Assembly: GCA_964640945.1 (NCBI GenBank)
Contig: CAZXIV010000021.1
Location: 1-16,040, forward strand
DNA: 16,040 bases
Direction: 5' to 3'
Source of the DNA: JAGOUB01 sp964640945
GTDB lineage: Bacteria > Patescibacteriota > Gracilibacteria > Peribacterales > Peribacteraceae
The position numbers were made by a program, and so were the translations under genes. Shown here piece after piece: positions 1 to 6,373 of this stretch (its first letter is position 1; each line of letters starts with the position of its first letter). The notes below the pieces were generated by a model. The model did no database searches, had not been told where the DNA came from, and was given only the letters and a program-made list of their open reading frames with translations.

Positions 1-23
1 TGCTCCCAGAGACAAGCTCTTGA

Positions 24-47
24 GCCCGAGTCCGAAGGACGACGGGC
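24..47. repeat. Imperfect hairpin GCCCG...CGGGC
   Basis: The arms GCCCG (24-28) and CGGGC (43-47) pair, and inside them GTCC and GGAC pair around a GAA loop. It is followed by AAAAGG rather than a T-tract, so it is not a clean terminator on the plus strand. It may belong to the 3' end of a gene to the left of the window or to a dispersed palindromic repeat. No open reading frame with recognisable content was found in 1-182. Confidence 0.5.
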
Positions 48-77
48 AAAAGGCTTGGCTCGCAGTCCCTTAGGGCT

Positions 78-104
78 CCACTTTCTTTGCGCCAAAGAAA
101 GTGG
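78..104. repeat. Perfect 12-bp inverted repeat with 3-nt loop
   Basis: The arm CCACTTTCTTTG at 78-89 is followed by a CGC loop (90-92) and its exact reverse complement at 93-104. No T-tract follows on either strand, so a REP-like palindrome or a non-canonical terminator are both possible. It sits about 65 bp upstream of the mnmA promoter, in the same intergenic region as the hairpin at 24-47. Confidence 0.7.
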
Positions 105-168
105 ATACCGTTGGTTGGCACTGGCCAAGAGCAAGGATTTTTACTAGGTAGAAAAAGGATCAACTCGT

Positions 169-174
169 TATAAT
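169..174 (+). promoter_or_regulatory. -10 box of mnmA (TATAAT), leaderless layout
   Basis: A perfect TATAAT ends 8 nt before the GTG start codon at 183. Transcription starting about 7 nt after the box would begin at or within 2 nt of the start codon. No convincing -35 hexamer stands 16-18 nt upstream, and no Shine-Dalgarno sequence could fit in such a transcript. Confidence 0.65.
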
Positions 175-182
175 GAAGCACT

Positions 183-1277
183 GTGAAAATCCTTGTAGCC
201 CTCTCTGGCGGAATTGATTCAGCCGTCGTTGCCCACTTGTTAAAGGAGCAAGGCCACGAGCTGATCGCCGTGCGCTTTACCTTGTGGAGCGACCCGCTGG
301 CGCCTGCAATCGCGCAGGTACTGCCAAGCAAGTGCTGCAACGCGCAGACAGCCTCACGCGCGGCTGCGGTCGCGAAAGAACTTGGTATCCCCTACCACGT
401 CATCGACTTGGAAGAAGACTTTAAGCGCGAAGTGGTCGACCCGTATCTGGAGGCGCACAAGCGCGGTGAGACGCCGAATCCCTGCATCCGCTGCAACCGC
501 ACGATGAAATTCGGTCGCCTGCTCCAAGTGATGCGCGACTTCGGCTGCGAGCGCCTGGCCACCGGCCACTACGCGCGCACGGCCAGCGAGCGCCTGCCCG
601 ATGGCAACGAACGCCGGCTCCTACTGCAGGCAACCGATGCCAGCAAGGACCAGAGTTACTATCTCTATGGCCTGACTCAAGAGCAGCTAGCCGCCGCCGT
701 CTTCCCGCTGGGAGCGATGCACAAACAGGAGGTGTTCGCGCTGGCCCAGCACTACGGCGTGCCCTACGACGAGCACTACCGTGAGAGCCAGGACCTGTGC
801 TTCTTTCCCGAGCGCACGCCGCAGGACTTCCTTCGTCGTCACCTAGCGGCCGACCTCCGACCGGGCGAGATCGTCCGCCGTGACGGGACGGTGGTAGGCG
901 AACACCGTGGGCTACCTCTCTACACCATCGGCCAACGACGTGGGCTCGGCGTCGGCGGCCTCAAGATCCCGTTGGAAGTGGTCGCCAAGGACGCTACCCA
1001 GAACCGCCTGGTGGTGGCCGAACAGAACGTCGAGAAGACGACCGAAATCGGGCTCGATGAGCTCCACTGGATCTCCTGGCGGCCGGCGGAAGACGAAGCG
1101 ACTGCCTTCGAGGCGCGCGTGCGCTCGCTCGCCGCGCCCGTGGCGGGACGCATCCGCTACCGCGGCCACGAGGGGGGTTTTCGGTTCGACCAGCCCCAAG
1201 GCCCCCAGACCGCCGGCCAGCACGTGGTGTTCTACCGCGGCGACGAGGTAGTGGGAGGCGGACGCATCGTGGTATAG
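183..1277 (+). CDS. mnmA: tRNA-specific 2-thiouridylase MnmA
   Basis: MnmA adenylates U34 of the tRNAs for Lys, Glu and Gln and then thiolates it, giving the 2-thio part of the wobble modification; it acts in the cytoplasm. The 364-residue product has the usual family length. The N-type ATP pyrophosphatase P-loop SGGIDSAV is at residues 8-15. The first catalytic cysteine lies in NPCIRCN (C101, with C104 nearby) and the second in SQDLCFF (C206). GHYAR (128-132) and DQSYYLYGL (156-164) are further family blocks. The chosen start is GTG at 183, because it gives the canonical N-terminus before the P-loop and lies directly downstream of TATAAT. The gene ends 82 bp before the sortase start and appears to have its own promoter. 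No oddity is visible in the catalytic residues. Confidence 0.96.
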   Translation: MKILVALSGGIDSAVVAHLLKEQGHELIAVRFTLWSDPLAPAIAQVLPSKCCNAQTASRAAAVAKELGIPYHVIDLEEDFKREVVDPYLEAHKRGETPNPCIRCNRTMKFGRLLQVMRDFGCERLATGHYARTASERLPDGNERRLLLQATDASKDQSYYLYGLTQEQLAAAVFPLGAMHKQEVFALAQHYGVPYDEHYRESQDLCFFPERTPQDFLRRHLAADLRPGEIVRRDGTVVGEHRGLPLYTIGQRRGLGVGGLKIPLEVVAKDATQNRLVVAEQNVEKTTEIGLDELHWISWRPAEDEATAFEARVRSLAAPVAGRIRYRGHEGGFRFDQPQGPQTAGQHVVFYRGDEVVGGGRIVV

Positions 1278-1344
1278 AGCGCTGTTTTTGATTGTCGGGA
1301 GCGTGCTTTCTGATACATTTTCCGCAGCCGGAAGACCCCTTTTC

Positions 1345-1353
1345 TGCTATACT
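1345..1353 (+). promoter_or_regulatory. Extended -10 promoter of the sortase gene
   Basis: TGC followed by TATACT (1348-1353) forms an extended -10 element. It ends 6 nt before the ATG at 1360, so the predicted transcript starts at the A of the start codon. No canonical -35 is seen, which an extended -10 can compensate for. This site is the main reason for preferring ATG 1360 over the longer in-frame start at 1288. Confidence 0.65.
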
Positions 1354-1359
1354 GCCCTG

Positions 1360-2604
1360 ATGGCCGACGAACCCCGCCACGACCAGGCTGCCTACACCCC
1401 CGACGGTCACATTGTGATCGGCGGCGGCCAGCCGGCACCCGAAGCTCCGGCCTGGGTTTTGGCCGAAGACATCGAGGCCCTGCTTCGCGACCTGCCCGAC
1501 CCCGTACCGCCCGCACCGAAACCCAAGCCCAAGGTGCCGTCAAAACTTAAGACGAGCCTCTCGGCGATGCAGCAAGACATCCAGCAGGGCGCCTCCAAAC
1601 TGGTAATGAAAGGCGTCTCCGATATGGCAGCCACGAGCGCCGCCCTCAAACAATCGACCACGAGCGCTCTGACGGAAAGCCACCGCCAGTTCAGCGCCAG
1701 CGCGCGCGACGGCCAGCGCCTGGGCGCCGCCCTTTACGACGAAAGCACCAGCCTTCTGGGCCATTTCTGGTACTTCCTCCGACAGCCCGTTTGGATCCCG
1801 CGCAAGAACCGCCCCGCCCGCAAGCAGAGCCGCGGCGTTCTCTTTGTGGTGGATGTCGCCCGCTTCGGCACCACGTTCGCTCTCATTTTCGGGGCGTTGT
1901 TCGTGGCGCTCAATTACGAGAGCTTCTGGCAAATCGCCAAAGCCGAGCTGGACCCGCTCGCGAGCATTGCCCACCAGCAAGCCGGCGCGCAGGACCTGCA
2001 AGCCAAGCTCGAAGGGCTTAAAGACGCGCGCAGCGACGATCTCACGCTGGTGCCCACCGTCGGTCCACCCGATAACCGCCTAATCGTGCCCAGTCTTAAC
2101 CTCAACGTGCCGATCGTGAACCCGTCGGCCGATTCGCTCATCCGCGAGGACTGGGCCGCACTCGAGAGCGATATCCAAACGGCACTCGAGGACGGCGTGG
2201 TGCACTACCCCGGCACCGCCCGCCCCGGCCAGGCCGGAAACTTCTTCGTCACGGGCCACAGCTCCTACTACGCCTGGTCGGCCGGCCACTACAAGTCGGT
2301 ATTCGCGCGCCTTTCTGACCTGCAAGTAGGTGATGAGTACTGGGTCTATTACGGTGGCGATAAGCACCGCTACAGCATCGTCTCCAAGATGGAAGTGCAG
2401 CCGAGCGACGTGCACGTGCTCGATCAGCCGACCGACAAGCGCCTCTCCACCCTCATGACCTGCACCCCGCTCGGCACCACGCTCCGGCGCTTGGTGGTCT
2501 CGGCCGTCGAGATCGATCCCATTACTGCTGAGCCGTTAGCCGTGGGCGAGCACGGCACCCAAGAGGTGTTGCCCAAGGTCCAGGTGGAGGTTCTACCCAT
2601 CTGA
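1360..2604 (+). CDS. Membrane-anchored sortase with long cytoplasmic N-terminus
   Basis: Sortases are membrane transpeptidases that cleave a sorting signal and join the protein to a surface nucleophile. The 414-residue product carries the catalytic triad in its C-terminal domain: H300 in TGHSSY, C368 in LMTCTP, and R377 in TTLRRLVV. One hydrophobic segment lies at about residues 159-185, so the catalytic domain (about 240-400) faces outward. The first ~155 residues are predicted cytoplasmic: a Pro/Lys-rich stretch (about 48-62) and then a Ser/Thr/Ala-rich helical stretch. Most sortases have only a short tail before the membrane, so this extension is unusual. No LPXTG-type substrate was found in the window; the dockerin, cohesin-like and SLH proteins are possible surface neighbours but lack a visible sorting signal. 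The sortase class is uncertain; the single central helix and the TCTP motif resemble class D/E-like enzymes. Confidence 0.88.
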   Translation: MADEPRHDQAAYTPDGHIVIGGGQPAPEAPAWVLAEDIEALLRDLPDPVPPAPKPKPKVPSKLKTSLSAMQQDIQQGASKLVMKGVSDMAATSAALKQSTTSALTESHRQFSASARDGQRLGAALYDESTSLLGHFWYFLRQPVWIPRKNRPARKQSRGVLFVVDVARFGTTFALIFGALFVALNYESFWQIAKAELDPLASIAHQQAGAQDLQAKLEGLKDARSDDLTLVPTVGPPDNRLIVPSLNLNVPIVNPSADSLIREDWAALESDIQTALEDGVVHYPGTARPGQAGNFFVTGHSSYYAWSAGHYKSVFARLSDLQVGDEYWVYYGGDKHRYSIVSKMEVQPSDVHVLDQPTDKRLSTLMTCTPLGTTLRRLVVSAVEIDPITAEPLAVGEHGTQEVLPKVQVEVLPI

Positions 2605-2645
2605 GAACCAGGGTATGCTCGCGGTAACGACGCTCCTTTCTCTAT

Positions 2646-2731
2646 GCCGCTGTGGTGGAATGGCAGACACGGGGGACTTAAAATCCCCTGCCCTCACGGG
2701 CTTGCTGGTTCAATTCCAGCCGGCGGCACCA
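2646..2731 (+). tRNA. tRNA-Leu (anticodon TAA)
   Basis: The 86-nt gene folds as a class II tRNA. The acceptor arm GCCGCTG pairs with CGGCGGC with one G-U pair. The anticodon stem GGGGA/TCCCC encloses the loop CTTAAAA, so the anticodon is TAA. The long variable arm is GCCC-TCAC-GGGC and the T arm is GCTGG-TTCAATT-CCAGC. The discriminator is A and CCA is encoded. It lies 41 bp after the sortase stop. The 3' part is repeated further downstream. Confidence 0.96.
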
Positions 2732-2736
2732 AGAAC

Positions 2737-2836
2737 NNNNNNNNNNNNNNNNNNNNNNNNNNNNNNNNNNNNNNNNNNNNNNNNNNNNNNNNNNNNNNNN
2801 NNNNNNNNNNNNNNNNNNNNNNNNNNNNNNNNNNNN
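2737..2836. other. Assembly gap (100 N)
   Basis: A run of exactly 100 N, the usual placeholder for a gap of unknown size, begins 5 nt after the tRNA-Leu. Both sides of the gap carry the same tRNA-derived repeat, so the assembly most likely broke in a repeat array or at an integrated element. The true distance across it is unknown. Confidence 0.95.
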
Positions 2837-2913
2837 GCACCTTACAATCCCCTGCCCTCACGGGCTTGCTGGTTCAATTCCAGCCGGCGGCACCAAGAAC
2901 GGCAGCCTTAGAG
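2837..2913 (+). repeat. tRNA-Leu 3'-half copy 1 (77-bp repeat unit)
   Basis: Positions 2846-2900 are identical over 55 nt to 2682-2736, which runs from the 3' anticodon stem through the CCA to 5 nt beyond it. The 5' half of the tRNA is absent and replaced by unrelated sequence, so this cannot make a tRNA. The next unit starts 77 bp later with the same bases. The left edge is cut by the gap. Confidence 0.85.
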
Positions 2914-2968
2914 GCACCTTACAATCCCCTGCCCTCACGGGCTTGCTGGTTCAATTCCAGCCGGCGGC
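2914..2968 (+). repeat. tRNA-Leu 3'-half copy 2, ending before CCA
   Basis: Positions 2923-2968 repeat the tRNA-Leu 3' half exactly (46 nt). Identity stops precisely after the last acceptor-stem base, where the gene has the discriminator A and CCA. The breakpoint at the tRNA 3' end resembles the edge of an attachment site for tRNA-targeting elements. The low-GC operon begins right after it. Confidence 0.8.
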
Positions 2969-3006
2969 GCTGATGCCATCCCTCCTCGAGACGTTCTGCT
3001 GAAATA

Positions 3007-4827
3007 TTATTGTGCAGGGAAGAGCGTCTTTAAGTCCTTTGTAATTTTATCTTTCATGGCTGCAGCATCCATGTTGATAGTCACTCGAATGTAACCAAAT
3101 TGTTTGCTTGGCGCCAAGGTTTCATCAGCAGTGTCCGCTGGAAAGACGCTGATAATCGTGTTAAGCAGCTGCTTTTTTTCTGTCTCATTAAAGAGTGATG
3201 GGAGGTTTTTGAAAGTATCTTCTAATTTCGGCATAAGTGCGATCAGGGCCTCTTTTTCAGCTAGGGAGCTGTAGTCTCGTAGGCAGGCCAGAATGCGGAC
3301 CTCTTTGGCACCAATCTTGTCCCGAAGAGCCGCTGACGCCTGGTCCATAGAAGCATCCGCGGCGGCTTGCTTCTCTAACATCATTTGCTTCTCCCCCTCC
3401 TTCGACTTCGAGGCTGCATTAATGTCAGCCATGGCGTTGTCCACTGCCTCTTTGATGGCAGTGGCATCCATTTTTTGAGAAATCAGGATGGTGCGCGTGT
3501 CCGGAGCGATCGGATAGCCTTGAGGGATAGCTTTGTCGTCATGCAGGATGATGACCAATTTCTTGATCGCGTCTTGTTTGTCTGGGGTGTACTGGCTCAG
3601 TACCGACTGCAATCTTTCGACAATGGTATTAAAAGAATAGATGTCCGCCTTCAACCAAGAAGAGAGATTGCTGACGCCCAGCTTGGCCGCTGCATCCGTC
3701 AGCTTTTTCTTATCTTCCATTTCCTGACGTTTTGAAGCGATCAAGCGGAGTTCGTCCTGAATGACGCGATTCATTTGCGGGGCAGTCATCTGGGGGCGAA
3801 GTGTAATCTGTGACTTCTTCATCTCGGCCTGGGGAGAATCCGTAAAGATGATCATCATCTCCTTCAGGTCATTTTTCTGCGGGAGAGTCAGAGGTTTCGC
3901 TTCTTGGAGAAGCAGTAACAAATTATACTGTTGTTCAATACCCAGATTTGCATCAAAGGAGATGGCAGACACACCGAGTTGATCACGTACTGTACTTGTT
4001 AGTTCAGGTAAGAAATTTGGCTTGGCCAAAGTGTTTTTGATATCAATCGTCGGCTGGGTGCCGGGTGTTGATACCGGGGTCTCCACGACAGCCGACGCCA
4101 GCGATCGGTCGGCAGACTTTGGGGTGACAGCGGTTGTCTTCTCCGATCCGATAGATTTCGAACTTGAAACAGGACCGTCTGTTATGGAACATGAAAATGG
4201 CAGCGTGGATTCGATGATGATGTGATTCCTATCGCCGCTCTGCCGGTACACATTGTACATACTCGTCTTCATGCCATCCATGTCTGGCTCCAGCACGTCC
4301 GGAGCTGTGTAGGTATCGAATTTGAAGGTGACGGCCGCCCCCTGGGGAATTCGCATTTCCCAGGTCGTATTATTCTTCCGCTCCAGCTTCCCTTCCGCGA
4401 CCGGCTCTGCAGCGACTTGCGGCTTGGGTGCCATCTCCACTTCCCGTCCCGCAATTTGATAGTCGTACTGATTAAGAACATTCGCCAAATTATTTTGAAA
4501 TGTCACACGATGACCCTTACTGATGTTGTCGAAGTCCGTGTTCCACTGGTCAAAGTTTTGCAAAAATTGCTGCCGATAAGCCTCCCAACCGGCCTTGTTC
4601 TCCACTGTCTCCAAGATCTTGTTAATCCTTTTCAAAAGAGCGTCTTTGCGCCCCACCAGCTCCGTTCTCTTTGTTTGAAAGGCTTCTAGACTTGTGTCAT
4701 TTTCAACCTTCTCATCAGGCGTAAAGGTGTCCGCGGGCAGAATGATGTTCTCTGCCATACCGATGAGTCTCCGCTCCGCGTCCAAGATGAGCGGTGCCTG
4801 CCGGACGTATAGGTGTGGGTGTTGCAT
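3007..4827 (-). CDS. Uncharacterised protein with three internal repeats (low-GC island)
   Basis: I do not recognise a family. The 606-residue product has no signal peptide or membrane segment. Residues 45-130 are charged and helical, 150-215 look like a beta-rich domain, and 216-265 are a Ser/Thr/Pro-rich linker. The rest contains three diverged repeats at about 283-363, 381-469 and 503-602. Each opens with LGV/LGV/IGA, has a TxxxKxxhK-type helix followed by a hydrophobic strand (MMIIF, LVIIL, TIISV), then another strand and a helix beginning near MTAP, MDAT or MDAA. The start is ATG, only 6 bp after the stop of the 109-aa gene, so the pair is an operon. M24 is an alternative start. Base composition is lower in GC (about 47% in a sampled line) than the flanks (about 65%), suggesting acquisition. 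No terminator follows; the gene ends beside the tRNA-Leu fragments. Confidence 0.8.
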   Translation of the reverse strand: MQHPHLYVRQAPLILDAERRLIGMAENIILPADTFTPDEKVENDTSLEAFQTKRTELVGRKDALLKRINKILETVENKAGWEAYRQQFLQNFDQWNTDFDNISKGHRVTFQNNLANVLNQYDYQIAGREVEMAPKPQVAAEPVAEGKLERKNNTTWEMRIPQGAAVTFKFDTYTAPDVLEPDMDGMKTSMYNVYRQSGDRNHIIIESTLPFSCSITDGPVSSSKSIGSEKTTAVTPKSADRSLASAVVETPVSTPGTQPTIDIKNTLAKPNFLPELTSTVRDQLGVSAISFDANLGIEQQYNLLLLLQEAKPLTLPQKNDLKEMMIIFTDSPQAEMKKSQITLRPQMTAPQMNRVIQDELRLIASKRQEMEDKKKLTDAAAKLGVSNLSSWLKADIYSFNTIVERLQSVLSQYTPDKQDAIKKLVIILHDDKAIPQGYPIAPDTRTILISQKMDATAIKEAVDNAMADINAASKSKEGEKQMMLEKQAAADASMDQASAALRDKIGAKEVRILACLRDYSSLAEKEALIALMPKLEDTFKNLPSLFNETEKKQLLNTIISVFPADTADETLAPSKQFGYIRVTINMDAAAMKDKITKDLKTLFPAQ

Positions 4828-4833
4828 ACGGAT

Positions 4834-5163
4834 TTAGGGGCGAGGGAATGCATCGAGCTTTTGTTCGATGCTGTTGAGGGCGCCATCGTTCACCGATGTC
4901 TCATCCGCCCCGCGCAACGTCCGCTCTTCATGTCTGACGGCGGCTTCGGCTGTGGACAGGGTTGTTTTCATCTCATTTATAGCTATTTGCTTTTGCCTCT
5001 CGCCATCACCCAGAGGGGCGTACGCGATTTGAATGTCTTTCCAAAACTTTTTTCGACTCTCGGTATCCAAGCCTTTTGATACGCGCAGGATCTGCCCGCT
5101 CTCTTCGACGGGAATCTTGGGGAGCATGGAAGCCAGTGCATGTTCAACTTCTAGGTGTTGCAT
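4834..5163 (-). CDS. Small charged helical protein of unknown function
   Basis: The 109-residue product is rich in Lys, Glu, Asp and Arg, predicted mostly helical, and has no signal peptide or membrane segment. No family is recognised. It is the first gene of a two-gene minus-strand operon; its TAA stop lies 6 bp before the next ATG. Its first ten coding bases, ATGCAACACC, are identical to those of the downstream gene, so both proteins begin MQH. A good extended -10 promoter lies upstream (5184-5211). No Shine-Dalgarno motif precedes the ATG. Composition is lower in GC than neighbouring core genes, consistent with a transferred island. A role as partner of the 606-aa protein is inferred from position only. 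Confidence 0.72.
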   Translation of the reverse strand: MQHLEVEHALASMLPKIPVEESGQILRVSKGLDTESRKKFWKDIQIAYAPLGDGERQKQIAINEMKTTLSTAEAAVRHEERTLRGADETSVNDGALNSIEQKLDAFPRP

Positions 5164-5183
5164 AGTGGTGAAGAAATCTTTGT

Positions 5184-5211
5184 ATTATAGCACTATATGA
5201 CAATTTTACAA
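5184..5211 (-). promoter_or_regulatory. Promoter of the low-GC operon
   Basis: Read on the minus strand, TTGTAA (5206-5211) is followed after 16 nt by TATAAT (5184-5189), preceded by TGC as an extended -10. The start of transcription would fall about 14-17 nt before the ATG at 5163. The short leader has no Shine-Dalgarno motif. Confidence 0.65.
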
Positions 5212-5317
5212 AACAGACCATGGTTACAGTCCTGTCGCACCTCGCATGCATCTATCGCCTGACGGTGATAGGATTGTGAACAGAATCGCGATCCGCCCGG
5301 CCTGCTTCTACCCTCCC

Positions 5318-5665
5318 ATGCCTCCTCCTCTCTACAAAAGCGTCGGCTACTCGTTCCGCGGACTGAAGGTTGTTTGGCGCGAGGAGCGTAGTTTTCGCCT
5401 GGAACTGCTCGGCTTGGTGCTGACAGTCATCGCCGGCATTTGGCTCCAACTCTCGACACAGGAGTGGATTGCTGTCTGGCTCGCCTCCGGCTTTGTGCTG
5501 GGCGCCGAGGTGGTCAATACCATCACTGAGGAAATACTCGATCATCTGCACCCCGCCCGGCACGACACCGTGGGCAAAATTAAAGACATCGGCGCGGGGT
5601 TGGTGCTCCTCAGCGCCATGACCGCAGCAGCGGTGGCCGGAGCCATTTTTATAGGACGCCTCTGA
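5318..5665 (+). CDS. dgkA: DgkA-type kinase (diacylglycerol/undecaprenol kinase)
   Basis: This small integral membrane kinase family phosphorylates undecaprenol or diacylglycerol with ATP, recycling carrier lipid for cell-wall synthesis. The 115-residue product has three hydrophobic segments (about 29-46, 50-65 and 91-112). It shows the family signature EVVNTITEEILDHL followed by KIKDIGAGLVLLSA, which holds the metal-binding Glu residues and the KD-x-GAG block. Length matches the Gram-positive undecaprenol kinase group. The start chosen is ATG 5318 because the family begins just before a YS-x-x-GL segment; the upstream in-frame ATG at 5246 would add 24 residues with no family resemblance. The substrate (undecaprenol or diacylglycerol) cannot be decided from sequence. 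Immediately downstream is a copy of the EamA promoter. Confidence 0.88.
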   Translation: MPPPLYKSVGYSFRGLKVVWREERSFRLELLGLVLTVIAGIWLQLSTQEWIAVWLASGFVLGAEVVNTITEEILDHLHPARHDTVGKIKDIGAGLVLLSAMTAAAVAGAIFIGRL

Positions 5666-5671
5666 GAGCGG

Positions 5672-5760
5672 CTGACTATAGGCTAGGTTTCTGGTATAAT
5701 GGAGTGTCGCAACCGACCCTCCGCCCAGATGGGCGGCTGGATTGCGCGCCATTTCGATGA
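5672..5760 (+). pseudogene. Truncated duplicate of EamA promoter and 5' end
   Basis: Positions 5672-5728 match 7391-7447 at 54 of 57 bases. They include CTGACT, 17 nt, an extended -10 TGG-TATAAT (5695-5700) and the first codons of the EamA gene. After a 17-nt internal deletion the match resumes for about 19 bases (5729-5747) and then fades. The deletion shifts the frame, so a GTG start at 5704 reads only 18 codons to TGA at 5758. The promoter itself looks intact and could still fire. The rest of the transporter gene is absent here. Confidence 0.75.
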
Positions 5761-5767
5761 CCCACGC

Positions 5768-5799
5768 AAAAAAACCACCCAACGCAGAGCGCTGGGCGG
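5768..5799 (-). terminator. Rho-independent terminator of cassette gene A
   Basis: On the minus strand a 10-bp stem (5790-5799 with 5775-5784, including two G-U pairs that exist only in that orientation) is followed at once by seven T (5774-5768). This is a standard intrinsic terminator 30 bp after the stop of the 180-aa gene. Pairing is poorer on the plus strand, which supports the minus orientation. Confidence 0.8.
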
Positions 5800-5806
5800 T
5801 GAAGGC

Positions 5807-5842
5807 TTGAGTCCTAAGCCTGCAAGTAGATCAAGGACTCAA
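5807..5842. repeat. Inverted repeat TTGAGTCCT / AGGACTCAA
   Basis: Perfect 9-bp arms (5807-5815 and 5834-5842) flank an 18-nt loop. The right arm overlaps the stop codon of cassette gene A. Cassette B keeps the loop sequence but not the pairing, so a structural role is uncertain. Confidence 0.5.
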
Positions 5843-6373
5843 AACCGAAGGATCTAGGACGGATGACGTCCACACACAATCACTTCGACGGTCAACCATG
5901 TCGGCGTAGGCGCAGAGCCGACCGTTGCCCCAAGCTAGTTCGACACGGACGTGATCACTCGTCTCTTCAAGACAGCGTACCCAGCCCTTGTGGAGGGGGT
6001 CTGGTTCTCCCTGGAGACTAATACAGAGCAAGGCGACGGCCACCAGTACGGCCGGCGCGACGCTCTCGCCTTCGGCCAGCATCGCCTCTTGCTCACTGGC
6101 CGACTTCTCGTTGGAATCGGGGACGGGAAGGCGTAACCGGTAGAGGCCGGCAGGCAAAGTTTTTGTACTCCAGTCATCACCATCAAACCACTTCCGCTGC
6201 CAGAGGAGGTGCTCGACACTTGGGTAGGAGCGAAGGTTCTGAAACATCACGCCGTCAGGCATGCGGAGAATGACCTCCCCAGGGACGGGTTGGGGGAGCG
6301 GGTCAGTGGACGGGGTGCCAATTCTAAGCAGGGCGGCGACGTCGAAAGCGTAGCCAGGATGAGTCGCGAACAT
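5831..6373 (-). CDS. Cassette paralog A, uncharacterised 180-aa protein
   Basis: I cannot assign a function. The start is ATG at 6371-6373, because AGGAG lies 5 nt upstream and because similarity to paralog B at the protein level begins there; the 47 codons further upstream are leader RNA. The first 42 residues match paralog B at 33 positions (for example THPGYAFDVAALL). The remaining body is clearly less similar, roughly 45%, with shared blocks LPVPDSN/IPVPDSN, an Ala/Val/Leu-rich helix near 105-120 and VRCLE/IRCLE. There is no signal peptide or strong membrane segment. The gene has its own promoter region, leader and terminator. Composition is similar to the core genome. The layout resembles Patescibacteria-type orphan families that occur in multiple copies, but that is recollection and not proof. 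Confidence 0.78.
   Translation of the reverse strand: MFATHPGYAFDVAALLRIGTPSTDPLPQPVPGEVILRMPDGVMFQNLRSYPSVEHLLWQRKWFDGDDWSTKTLPAGLYRLRLPVPDSNEKSASEQEAMLAEGESVAPAVLVAVALLCISLQGEPDPLHKGWVRCLEETSDHVRVELAWGNGRLCAYADMVDRRSDCVWTSSVLDPSVLSP

Noticed and set aside
1288..1359. Upstream start for the sortase
   Set aside because: An extended -10 box overlaps those codons and predicts transcription starting at ATG 1360.
2614..2619. TATGCT as a tRNA-Leu promoter -10
   Set aside because: The -35 region (TTCTAC) is poor, and the tRNA may be read through from the sortase gene; not strong enough to list as a feature.
2837..2968. Tandem repeat array as a possible CRISPR
   Set aside because: The 77-bp unit consists of the 3' half of the neighbouring tRNA-Leu and a constant linker; there are no short repeats with unique spacers and no cas gene.
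2615..2973. Two open frames running through the tRNA and the N gap
   Set aside because: They depend on undefined bases and overlap a clear tRNA and its fragments.
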